The position numbers and the translations under genes were made by a program. Below the pieces are notes generated by a model. It was given only the letters and a program-made list of their open reading frames with translations. It was not told the DNA's origin and ran no database searches. A stretch of DNA of 23,681 bases from a virus. The stretch is from the IMG/VR virus record IMGVR_UViG_3300019756_000016, positions 1 to 23,681 of that record; one strand, 5' to 3'. Positions 7,534 to 15,543 of the stretch are shown here, piece by piece (position 1 is the first letter of the stretch; each line of letters begins with the position of its first letter).

Positions 7534-8085
7534 TTATATCTCTTCAAAATATGCTGACCAGACAAGATTGCCCCAAGATACACCAGTAAAAGTTCCACTT
7601 ATATGTAAAAAAACACCCCTCCCAGGTGAAGCGACAGCCGAAGATGTAAATGTAAATTCGTAAACTGATTCGCCATTTACCTCGGCAATATCCGCAGTAT
7701 AATCAACCGTTTGAGACTCAATAGATGAAGCACCAGAGCCTGTGGTGTTCCGCTCTTGGAAATCGACTGTAATATCCCCATCTGATAAAGCTGCTCCAGT
7801 CAATGCAACTACAACTTTTTTTAATTGTGCAGTAACAGGAACTACAATTGTGTTATATCTTTGTATGCTATTTCCTTCACCTTCTGACGTAATTGGCAAA
7901 TAAAAGTCAGGAGCAGGAACAGTGCTATTAAAAAAAGCACCATTAAATAGAAACGTTGCCTTACTTGATCCACCGCCTGCTAAATCAGAAATAGATTGAG
8001 TAGTAGTTAGTTGGTTACCGCCTATTTCATTTATTAATTGAATATTTTCAGTGCCATCTAACACTAGTTTAGTAGGGTGTGCCAT
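7534..8085 (-). CDS. Small fibre / receptor-binding candidate, paralogue B, 183 aa
   Basis: Paralogue of the 167-residue protein just downstream (12-base gap): same N-terminal 39-residue anchor, a Gly/Ser hinge, and a divergent beta-rich C-terminal domain sharing the landmarks FNGAFF, KKVVVALTG and a final WSAYFEE. It starts one base after the tailspike stop codon. Sharing an anchor while the head varies is the usual pattern for adsorption proteins; the function is inferred from that and from position between the tailspike and the holin-like gene. Confidence 0.6.
   Translation of the reverse strand: MAHPTKLVLDGTENIQLINEIGGNQLTTTQSISDLAGGGSSKATFLFNGAFFNSTVPAPDFYLPITSEGEGNSIQRYNTIVVPVTAQLKKVVVALTGAALSDGDITVDFQERNTTGSGASSIESQTVDYTADIAEVNGESVYEFTFTSSAVASPGRGVFLHISGTFTGVSWGNLVWSAYFEEI
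7969..8085 (-). repeat. 5'-end duplication, copy B
   Basis: Partner of 7405-7521; see that entry. The two copies lie 564 bases apart in direct orientation, so recombination between them could delete or fuse a head domain. Confidence 0.8.
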
Positions 8086-8086
8086 A

Positions 8087-9748
8087 TTATTTTACATTTG
8101 TATCTCTGATAATAGCAGTCACTTGCTCTGTAATATTTGCATCAGTAGATAAAGAGTTAGCAAAGCAGTTTTGAATTTTAACGTTGTATGCTCCAGCATC
8201 TAAACTTTGTATATTTACAGAAGCTGCGTCATTGATAAAAGTACAGTTTTCAAATATAATATTATCCGCACCTGTTCCTGTTATATTTTGTATAGATACA
8301 TTTGCACTACCTGCATCATTACAAGTAAATCTACAATCTTTAAATCTTATTTCTGAATTTGCATCCATTACAAGATCTTTAATTACAACATTAGCATTAT
8401 TATCTGCAGTAAAATCTCCAGTAACTAATATTTTACCATTAGTCATATCTATATCGTTAGCACCAGAAGCACCAATTTTAAAGTTGTTACCCTCTGCACT
8501 ATAGGCAGTATCTACTTTACATAGAATAGTAGTGTTATTGACATATACATGCTGACCAGCTCCTAAAAAACATGGGAAGTTAAAAGTATGCTTTGGAGAA
8601 ACTACGTCTCCTAAATCATAAACTACATTCTCATAATAATTTGCACTGACAGTGGGGAATGTAGTAGATACCATACTGAGGCCTGCGGTGTTAGGGTCTG
8701 TGAGATCAGAGAAAGAGGGTGCAGTACCGTTATCTATTATCTTATCAATTCTCCAAAGAACTTGAGTACCAGAACCGTCGAAAGATTTATCTGTCCAGAT
8801 AGCATTACTATCCATCCCTGCCTCTATATTCAGCTCTCCTACATCATAGATAAAGGTTGAATTGGTTACAGCTACGCTTTGTTCCATTTGAATCCTAAGA
8901 ACTCCTAATCCATTTCCTAGACTAGGACTAGCAAAAATTCTATTTACTTTTAATCTGTTGTATGCTCCGTCTTTTACTGCTGTAGGTTGAGAGTTAGTAA
9001 AAGAACATGTAGTTTCACCATTCTGACCTGTAATATCGTCTACTTCTAAATCAAATAGATCACAACCTACTTGGATAACCCAAGATCGTCCTGAACCTGA
9101 TTGATTTAAATCTCCAACTTTACCTCTAAAACTAGAATCAGGATGGTACATACCAATCATTAATGGAATAGAACCTCCATTGTTAGAATTAAAATCTACA
9201 TAAGGAGCTTGTACTTCAAAGTTTCTTTGCTCAAAGGTACCAAATGTAGCAGACACAACGTCAGTCCATAAACTATATTGACCATCTCCTGTTGTAGAGA
9301 AGGTTGTACCTGGATCAAATAAAAATGAAGCAGCAGTTGCTGTACCACCAAAGGTAGCTTCTGCATTATTACCTTGATTATCTACTACATGAGCGTAATC
9401 AGCTTTAGTTATGTAAAACATATCTCCAGCCGTTACACTTACATCTCTATTAGCAGCGTGTAGTGATTGAAAAGGTAAAGTTCTAAAACCTTTATCTCCT
9501 GTACTATCATCTCCAAAAGGATTTATGTAGTATACATTTTCATATTCTACATCTGCTCCACCTATACCTTCACCTCCATCTTCTCTGCTTTGAAGTTCTT
9601 GAGTTAGGAGGCTTGAAAATTTAACTACACCTTCTCCAGGATTAGCACCGTCATTGTCTAATCCAGTTAGTGAGCCACTACCACATTTATTTCTGGTCGG
9701 CTTCTTACCTAACTTTAAATATACGTCTTGTTTTGAACAGTCAGCCAT
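8087..9748 (-). CDS. Tailspike with parallel beta-helix, 553 aa
   Basis: I take the ATG at 9748, whose A is the last base of the upstream stop (TAATG); a TTG two codons earlier is less likely. Residues 1-70 form a probable virion-attachment part. About residues 73-99 (VYYINPFGDDSTG...PFQSLHAA) is the usual opening of pectate-lyase-fold tailspikes ('GxDxxxGxxxxPFxSLxxA'). The rest, above all the last 150 residues, shows short beta-strand rungs (VVIKDLVMDANSEIRFKDC, NIIFENCTFIND, VKIQNCFANS) typical of a right-handed beta-helix. Such spikes bind and often cleave surface polysaccharide; no catalytic residues can be assigned by eye, so enzyme activity is open. It is followed at once by the two small fibre paralogues. 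Confidence 0.75.
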   Translation of the reverse strand: MADCSKQDVYLKLGKKPTRNKCGSGSLTGLDNDGANPGEGVVKFSSLLTQELQSREDGGEGIGGADVEYENVYYINPFGDDSTGDKGFRTLPFQSLHAANRDVSVTAGDMFYITKADYAHVVDNQGNNAEATFGGTATAASFLFDPGTTFSTTGDGQYSLWTDVVSATFGTFEQRNFEVQAPYVDFNSNNGGSIPLMIGMYHPDSSFRGKVGDLNQSGSGRSWVIQVGCDLFDLEVDDITGQNGETTCSFTNSQPTAVKDGAYNRLKVNRIFASPSLGNGLGVLRIQMEQSVAVTNSTFIYDVGELNIEAGMDSNAIWTDKSFDGSGTQVLWRIDKIIDNGTAPSFSDLTDPNTAGLSMVSTTFPTVSANYYENVVYDLGDVVSPKHTFNFPCFLGAGQHVYVNNTTILCKVDTAYSAEGNNFKIGASGANDIDMTNGKILVTGDFTADNNANVVIKDLVMDANSEIRFKDCRFTCNDAGSANVSIQNITGTGADNIIFENCTFINDAASVNIQSLDAGAYNVKIQNCFANSLSTDANITEQVTAIIRDTNVK

Positions 9749-10236
9749 TAGCAATAAATATTTCCTATTTCTTTAATAAGGTTATAGAGTGAGACCAAGT
9801 TTCCATGTTCAACTTTTGGTCCACAACCTTCTTTTCTTTTTTGTACCTTTAGTCTATACAAAGGGATATGCCATTCTTTCTCACAGCATCCTTTTTGTAG
9901 ACATGCTTTATTGTACTCTTTATCTAATCCAACTGCTCCACACTCATTCACAAGTACACATATGACTAAACCATTTAAATCGAAGTTTTCAACTCCTGTC
10001 ATATTCTGGTTAGGACCAGAAACAAATTGATTTCTATCTATAAAGTAGTCGTCACATGCAGGACATGGATTGGCAGCTTCTGCGCCACAGCAATCTGAAA
10101 ACTGTAGAACTTCTAATATATATTCATATATATTTAGTGAAGGCTGACCATTATTGTCAATTAAACACCCGTCACAATCAGAGTATTTTCTTTTGACAAG
10201 GTTAGCATCAAAATATCTATATTTTTGTTTACACAT
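9748..10236 (-). CDS. Cys-rich hypothetical structural protein, 162 aa
   Basis: There are 14 cysteines in 162 residues, in clusters (CDGC, CCGAEAANPCPAC, CLQKGCC, EGCG, C-terminal IYC). No signal peptide is seen. Paired CxxC-type spacings could bind zinc or form disulfides after lysis, but no known zinc-finger pattern is complete. It is the first gene after a terminator-like hairpin and overlaps the tailspike start by one base (TAATG), so it is translated with the tailspike and may be its adaptor or another tail component. No family recognised. Confidence 0.6.
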   Translation of the reverse strand: MCKQKYRYFDANLVKRKYSDCDGCLIDNNGQPSLNIYEYILEVLQFSDCCGAEAANPCPACDDYFIDRNQFVSGPNQNMTGVENFDLNGLVICVLVNECGAVGLDKEYNKACLQKGCCEKEWHIPLYRLKVQKRKEGCGPKVEHGNLVSLYNLIKEIGNIYC

Positions 10237-10245
10237 GTGTATTTA

Positions 10246-10288
10246 TTAAAAATAAAAGCTAAGGAGACATACGTCTCCAAAGCTTTTA
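10246..10288 (-). terminator. Hairpin terminator after the 535-aa structural gene
   Basis: On the minus strand AAAAGCTTTGGAGAC, loop GTAT, GTCTCCTTAGCTTTT form a 15-base stem with one 2x2 internal mismatch (plus 10254-10287, extendable by one pair), followed by ATTTTTA. It sits 16 bases after the stop codon and fits an intrinsic terminator, perhaps leaky, as no promoter is visible before the next gene. Confidence 0.65.
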
Positions 10289-10303
10289 ATATATTAAGAA
10301 TGA

Positions 10304-11911
10304 TTATACTCCAGCTGCTACAAATAATGCTGAAGGCCCACCTTGATAATTGAAATCGTCGAAAGCAATTCCATTATTGAAATCAGCATCTGCATCTATC
10401 AACCAGTTAAGCAAGACGGCAGCGAGATCTGCTTGTAGGTTAGTAGCTGTCGCAGTTGACGCACCTCCAGGACAACATGCAACTTCAGTTGTAGTTAACA
10501 AGTCAACCCAAAGACTAATGTCTGATTGAGCTGCATTAGCAGTAATCTTAGCTGCTATGTTAGCTACTGTATCACATACATAGTCACAGCAAGTTAAAAT
10601 TGTAACTTGTTTAGGACTATCAGTTGAACCAGAGATACCATTTTCTTCTGTATCGTAGTAATCTATGATTAAAGACGTATATCTAGAGTTAGGGTCAATA
10701 TACTTAACACCTTCAGAATCAGTTAATGATCCTCTGTCTCTATCACTATACATATTGTGGATAGTTCTTTGAACTCTCTTATCGTTTTCAATCAACCAAT
10801 TTCTTCCATGACCTTTACCTTCAAAAGGAGAAGTTCTAGTCAATGCTGGAGCAGGAGTTACGTTGAATCCTTTCTGTAAGTTAACGTTAACGTTAGGCAT
10901 TACATTTGGATCTTCGTCAATTCCTCTATATGTTTGATGCTCTAATCCAATGATTATGAAAGCATCTACATTAGCTGCATCACCTGCAGTTGATAAATCA
11001 ATAGGCTCAATAGTTGAAGAACCAGTGATTGGTGTAGCAACCGCACCACAAGCTGCTGCTGCTGCTTGCTGTTGTACTAAATAAGCTAATGATAATACGA
11101 AAGGAACATCTGCTACAAAGCTAGAAGTATTAGATGTAGAACATCCACTATCTTTATCTACTGCAGTATCTACCTGAAAAGGAATAGAGTCGCCACAGTC
11201 AATTGTTCCTATTGCCACCCCAGAACCACCAGCAATGTTGATAGCTAAAGCTACAGTGTCGTAGTTACCTGCTCTTTGATTACCATATGCATTAGCAAAC
11301 AATCTAGACTGCGTATTGTAGTCAAAAAGAATGTTTTGCAAATAGTGATCTTTAGGATCAGTTGTTCCGATAGCTGTGTAGCAAGGAGTTTCAAAAGAAG
11401 CATCTACTTGTAAACCTGAATAACCCCACTCAGTAAGTATTCTACTAGAGGTCATGTTTGCAAATAGTCTGTATTCAGTGTTGTCACAAGGGTCTGGTAA
11501 ATCAACAACAGCATTGTTTGCCATTACTTTAGGCATACATTTCTGTACTGTTACACTTCTGATATTATCTCTTCGGATGATACCAGACTCTACATAACCT
11601 TTGTCACCTACTTCCCAAGGATCAGCCAATGTAATATTAGATGACACTGGTGTACCTTGAAGAATTTTAATTGCTCTAACTTGATCTGGAGTTTCACCAG
11701 CTGCGATGAAGTTACCATGAGAAGAACCACCATTTCTAGGGTTATGATCCCAAGATAATACACCTAACTGACCATCCGCAATACCTAAAGAGGTAGTCCC
11801 ATCTACTAAAGCAGTACCTTTAGCAAACGCTTGGTCTGAAGTTCCTACTGGACAATAAGCCACTAGGATTTGCTCCATATCAAGTTTATTTCTTCGTTTA
11901 AAATTTGACAT
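10304..11911 (-). CDS. Putative virion structural protein, 535 aa
   Basis: Not recognised as a specific family. It has no signal peptide or membrane span, a basic N-terminus (MSNFKRRNK), and a large beta-rich body with Gly, Ala and Asn. There is an Ala/Gln run near the middle (LVQQQAAAAACGAVA) and 12 cysteines, several in the C-terminal third (TCCDYVC, ACCPGG). The size, its place five bases after the connector-like gene and before the tailspike region, and its own terminator suggest an abundant protein of the tail or head surface. Tail sheath, tail hub and decoration protein were all considered; none can be proven by eye. Confidence 0.55.
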   Translation of the reverse strand: MSNFKRRNKLDMEQILVAYCPVGTSDQAFAKGTALVDGTTSLGIADGQLGVLSWDHNPRNGGSSHGNFIAAGETPDQVRAIKILQGTPVSSNITLADPWEVGDKGYVESGIIRRDNIRSVTVQKCMPKVMANNAVVDLPDPCDNTEYRLFANMTSSRILTEWGYSGLQVDASFETPCYTAIGTTDPKDHYLQNILFDYNTQSRLFANAYGNQRAGNYDTVALAINIAGGSGVAIGTIDCGDSIPFQVDTAVDKDSGCSTSNTSSFVADVPFVLSLAYLVQQQAAAAACGAVATPITGSSTIEPIDLSTAGDAANVDAFIIIGLEHQTYRGIDEDPNVMPNVNVNLQKGFNVTPAPALTRTSPFEGKGHGRNWLIENDKRVQRTIHNMYSDRDRGSLTDSEGVKYIDPNSRYTSLIIDYYDTEENGISGSTDSPKQVTILTCCDYVCDTVANIAAKITANAAQSDISLWVDLLTTTEVACCPGGASTATATNLQADLAAVLLNWLIDADADFNNGIAFDDFNYQGGPSALFVAAGV

Positions 11912-11916
11912 TTTTA

Positions 11917-12672
11917 TTAAACTTTGTTTTGGATTTGATTATCCTTTATTTGATATTGTTGTACATCAACTATACTTGCTGCAGCCTCTTCAACCGCTAG
12001 TTTAACAAGTATATCTTTGTACTTACAAATCTCAGAATCAATTGGATCTGAAGATTTGTTCGGAGCCGTTAAGTCTCCGTTAATATATGCTAGAGAATCA
12101 TATCCACCAAAGAATACATCTCTAGGTTTTTTGATATACTCAAGTTTTACCTCAGATATATCAAATTCTTGATTTGTATGAATATACAAACTAGAACCAG
12201 AATCATCTGTAGAAGCTGCTATCCTAGAGGGAGCACGCTTCCAAGCTCTACTGGGTTTAGTAAGGTCATCATTCAATATTCTATTAAAATCATCGTGCTG
12301 CTTAGGAGTTATATTAACTATTCCACAAGCACTAGTGTCTGCGTAAGCTCTTACGAGATGGCAGTAGGGATATTTAAGATCAGAAAACTTCACTTCAAAT
12401 ATACCTGGAGCTACTTCCACAGGAGTAAGTATAGGCTGTTTAGGAAAAGACACGACAAGATCTGATAACATATCAGTTCTTTGTTGTGTAGTTTCAAAGC
12501 CAAATCTTTGAGGTTTACCTGAATTACCTGCATAGAACATTTCCACGTAGGAGAATTGAGCTTTATTGAAGAATATATCAATAAAAGCTGCAGGAAAATC
12601 TCTTTTATGATTAGAGTCAGATTTATTCCACTCTAATTTAAACTCTGTGTGTAACTCCTTAATACTAGTCAT
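11917..12672 (-). CDS. Head-tail connector / ring-protein candidate, 251 aa
   Basis: A soluble protein with an alpha-helical N-terminus (SIKELHTEFKLEWNKSDSN), a central mixed region (FSDLKYPYCHLVRAYADTSAC), a strand pair ending in 'VKLEYIKKPRDVFFGG', and a final helix (DILVKLAVEEAAASIVD). This layout, with 'Y.KKP' before a last helix, recalls connector/adaptor ring proteins of crAss-like and flavobacterial podoviruses, which join portal to tail. It follows the capsid gene by two genes, the expected place for such a protein, and overlaps the upstream gene by 8 bases. Family assignment is tentative. Confidence 0.45.
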   Translation of the reverse strand: MTSIKELHTEFKLEWNKSDSNHKRDFPAAFIDIFFNKAQFSYVEMFYAGNSGKPQRFGFETTQQRTDMLSDLVVSFPKQPILTPVEVAPGIFEVKFSDLKYPYCHLVRAYADTSACGIVNITPKQHDDFNRILNDDLTKPSRAWKRAPSRIAASTDDSGSSLYIHTNQEFDISEVKLEYIKKPRDVFFGGYDSLAYINGDLTAPNKSSDPIDSEICKYKDILVKLAVEEAAASIVDVQQYQIKDNQIQNKV

Positions 12673-13813
12673 TTAACCAGCCACCTTTTAGTTTTACTTC
12701 GTCATATAACTCTTTATACCAGTTAGTAACATCCTCATCTTTAGGGTTGTACTTTTTAAACTCATCAATTAAGAAACTAACAAGTTTATCTACATCCGTA
12801 AATTTAGATAAGTTTTCTTTGTCTGATTTAGAGTGCCAGACTAAGTAACCATCTAGAGTAGTCATTACATGGTTGTTCAGAGCTAACTGAACTAAGTATT
12901 CAATTTCAAATTTAACTGCTAACTCTGGAGAGTCTAACATCTCTACCTTATCAATAAAGTAGTCAATGTTCTGCATTTGATTTGTATTATCAGCGTCTAT
13001 ATAACTAGATAGAGCTGCTTGTACTTTTTCATCAGCAATCTCACCTTTAACAATATTATTACCCTTTACATCCTTTAATAGGCAACATAATTGATAACGT
13101 CTGTAAGGTGTCTCTTGCTTGATAAGTTTATAGTAATGGAAATATGCCTCTGAGATTCTCTCTTTCTTTTGGTTAAGAAGAACTGCTGATTCATTTTCTT
13201 CTGAAATAAAGAAGTTATGAATAGAGTTATTTATAGAGTTTCTATCTTTGGCAATTCTATACTGATTCTTAGCTAACTGCATTAGTAATCTACCTCGTGG
13301 AGTTTCATCACTAATTCTATTAGGTCTAGGATAAAGTACCATTTTAAAGTCTTGTAAGAAGGTTTTTTCTTGATCCCACTTAGCTGTACCCCAACCTCTG
13401 TTGAATAAATTACCTCCTCCTTTAACTTCGTCGGTGTAAAATCCTGGATTAACATTAGCTTTAATCTCAAAATCAGTTTGCAACTTAATACGATCTTGTT
13501 TTACTAAATCTTCAAGGACTTCTCTCCATTCAGCTGTAAGACCGTAGTCACTCATTACTCTTGTAACTTCCATACCTTTGTATGGGTTCTTGATAAGTTC
13601 GTCCAATCCTGTCTGCAACTTATTTGTATTAGGATTGATCTCAAATGAGTAAGTGTGTGTAACATTATCTTCTGCTACCTTACCCATTGTTTTGCTGTCT
13701 ATAAGACGACCTGTCTTTGGGTCAATACTTACATACTGCTGTTTGTGTCTACCTTGAGCAGACTCTCTTGGTACTGGGTTGATATACAACACAGTAGTTT
13801 CTTGGTTTTTCAT
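12665..13813 (-). CDS. Hypothetical head-completion protein, 382 aa
   Basis: No known domain recognised. The protein is highly charged, mostly helical in the second half (FKMVLYPRPNRISDE onward), with an N-terminal part (residues 1-70) that looks extended. It lies directly after the capsid gene and its terminator and overlaps the connector-like gene by 8 bases, so head completion or an internal virion protein is a fair guess. It stops at TAG, closely followed by an in-frame TAA (TAGTATTAA). A nuclease or polymerase role was not supported by any motif. Confidence 0.5.
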   Translation of the reverse strand: MKNQETTVLYINPVPRESAQGRHKQQYVSIDPKTGRLIDSKTMGKVAEDNVTHTYSFEINPNTNKLQTGLDELIKNPYKGMEVTRVMSDYGLTAEWREVLEDLVKQDRIKLQTDFEIKANVNPGFYTDEVKGGGNLFNRGWGTAKWDQEKTFLQDFKMVLYPRPNRISDETPRGRLLMQLAKNQYRIAKDRNSINNSIHNFFISEENESAVLLNQKKERISEAYFHYYKLIKQETPYRRYQLCCLLKDVKGNNIVKGEIADEKVQAALSSYIDADNTNQMQNIDYFIDKVEMLDSPELAVKFEIEYLVQLALNNHVMTTLDGYLVWHSKSDKENLSKFTDVDKLVSFLIDEFKKYNPKDEDVTNWYKELYDEVKLKGGWLND

Positions 13814-13833
13814 ACCGCTTAGTTTTTCGTTCT

Positions 13834-13885
13834 AAGAAAAAATTAGAAAGGGGGACATGCCTTAAAGACCATTAACCCCCCTTCT
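13834..13885 (-). terminator. Rho-independent terminator after the capsid gene
   Basis: On the minus strand AGAAGGGGGG (plus 13885-13876) pairs with CCCCCTTTCT (plus 13854-13845) in a 10-pair stem with one G-T wobble and a 21-base loop, followed by AATTTTTTCTT. It is the only strongly G/C-paired hairpin seen in a gene gap and lies 16 bases after the capsid stop codon. It probably trims or attenuates transcripts so that capsid protein is made in excess over the genes downstream. Confidence 0.85.
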
Positions 13886-13901
13886 CTCTGTTATATATGT
13901 T

Positions 13902-15542
13902 TTATGCTATAACTCTGTATGGGTTAAATTCAATTCTACCTACTCTGGTAGTATCCCAAACTGCAAGTCCAGCAGAGGTTTCTCTATAGATACCTAGCTC
14001 CTTGTTATTAGAGTATGCATTAGATCCGTCAGTGATCGCACCTGTTTTAAAGTCATACACATTAGATACTGTAAAGTAAGACTCTACACCACCTTGTGCT
14101 ACGCATGTAATGTTCTCTGAATTTGCACCAGCTGCTTTTTGATCAGTAGCACCGAAATCAAAGATATCCATTGCAAATGACTCTAGAGTTCTGTTAGTTC
14201 CTGGAGCAAGCTCTGGGAAGATCTGTCTGTCATCCTTAATTGGATCATACATTACTTGTAAGATAACTCCCATAGGTAATTTAATGGAAGTAAACTGTGC
14301 ACCAAATTCTAGTGCATTACTATGGAACATTGAGTTTGTAGACTTCAAGAAGTTAGAATCTACATACTGGAACTGAGAAGCTTCTTGTGCTACAAGTCTG
14401 TGGAAGAATTCTGCACCACCTTCACCAGTTGCTAACATAATCTTTCTATCATCAAAAGTTCTTCGAGTCAAGAAGATTTCCATAATATATTCATATAGAT
14501 CAGATAGAGTCAATGAACCGTTGTGTGTTCTAAAGTGACCATCTCTAACGATTTGTCTCCATCCTGGTGGAACTTTAATAGGTCTGTTAGAATCCTGATC
14601 AACAGTTTTCTCTAACTTACCAAATTCCATATTCATTTCAACATCTCTCTCAAGACGTTCTAAAAGTCTAGCTTCTACTGCAGTAACAAAAGTACCTGCC
14701 CAAACTTTCTCAAGGTTACCGCCTCTACCTTTGTTACCAAGGTTTTTAAATGGAGAGTAGTATACATATCCCATACCTACTGCACCATCACTATAAGACT
14801 TACCTCCAGGACCTCCAATGCCGTAACTCATGTTACCGTTCATTCTACGTCCATCTTTCATTGAAGCAATCTCTGCTCTGATAAATTTATCAGTGAACTC
14901 AGTTTTTCTGGCAAAGTTACCAGTCCAAGACTGTAACTGGAACATTTCAGAGAAATGAATACCAGAGTATTTTGTGTTCAATTCATCAGATACTGAAGTA
15001 GTTGCATCTAGTAATTTCTTACCAGGCATTAAGTAATCTACAGGAATCCAAGAGTTTAAATCTCCAGTTTGTAGTTTTACTTCTAATTCAAAAGAGTTAG
15101 CTGATCTTTGTTTTGCATGACCTAGAATCTTTAACATTGGTAAGTTAGCATTCTCAGTCTTTAACACAGTTGGCTCATGAGGCCACTCTCTGTCAATTGC
15201 AATTTTAAATGACAAACCACCTTTACCAGGATAAGAATCTTTAGGAACTAAAAGTTCTGTAATTCTAAATTCTATCTCACCCTCGCCTGTTAACATCCAT
15301 TCGTAGTCATCTGTACCACCTGGAAGTTCAAAGCAGTTGTTCATACCTTTTGTCATGTAGACAAATTTCTTATTCAATAAGTGTGAACCAAGTTTAGATG
15401 AGAAAAGCTGAGCGTTTCTCACACCAAATTTATAAGGTCCATACTTCTTAAACATATGCGAGTGAGAGAACGAATCATAATATGATCCACCTACTGCATC
15501 CCTTTTTACATATGTAAGAGCCGTTTTTCTAAGGTTACTCAT
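13902..15542 (-). CDS. Major capsid protein, 546 aa
   Basis: The call rests on position, right after a scaffold-like gene and followed by a strong terminator, and on content. The protein is 546 residues with no signal peptide, and is mixed alpha/beta. It has a long helical stretch (EARLLERLERDVEMNMEFG, about 295-312) as in the spine helix of HK97-fold capsids, and a helix-rich region near 355-390 (LSDLYEYIMEIFLTRRTFDDRK). A C-terminal beta part includes 'SIKLPMGVILQVMYDP' and 'VGRIEFNPYRVIA'. It resembles capsid proteins of crAss-like and Cellulophaga phages in length and in motifs such as 'KFVYMTKGMNN' near the N-terminus. It probably forms the icosahedral shell. HK97 fold is inferred, not computed. 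Confidence 0.75.
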   Translation of the reverse strand: MSNLRKTALTYVKRDAVGGSYYDSFSHSHMFKKYGPYKFGVRNAQLFSSKLGSHLLNKKFVYMTKGMNNCFELPGGTDDYEWMLTGEGEIEFRITELLVPKDSYPGKGGLSFKIAIDREWPHEPTVLKTENANLPMLKILGHAKQRSANSFELEVKLQTGDLNSWIPVDYLMPGKKLLDATTSVSDELNTKYSGIHFSEMFQLQSWTGNFARKTEFTDKFIRAEIASMKDGRRMNGNMSYGIGGPGGKSYSDGAVGMGYVYYSPFKNLGNKGRGGNLEKVWAGTFVTAVEARLLERLERDVEMNMEFGKLEKTVDQDSNRPIKVPPGWRQIVRDGHFRTHNGSLTLSDLYEYIMEIFLTRRTFDDRKIMLATGEGGAEFFHRLVAQEASQFQYVDSNFLKSTNSMFHSNALEFGAQFTSIKLPMGVILQVMYDPIKDDRQIFPELAPGTNRTLESFAMDIFDFGATDQKAAGANSENITCVAQGGVESYFTVSNVYDFKTGAITDGSNAYSNNKELGIYRETSAGLAVWDTTRVGRIEFNPYRVIA

Positions 15543-15543
15543 T

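Noticed and set aside
7018-8085. Diversity-generating retroelement acting on the fibre genes
   Set aside because: No reverse transcriptase, template repeat or adenine-biased variation is visible; simple duplication and divergence suffices.
10230-10241. 12-base palindrome TACACATGTGTA over the start codon of the Cys-rich gene
   Set aside because: Several 12-base palindromes are expected by chance in 23.7 kb, and nothing else marks it as an operator.
10304-11911. Tail sheath protein
   Set aside because: No sheath signature could be pointed to, and no tube or tape-measure gene follows; kept as a structural protein of unknown type.
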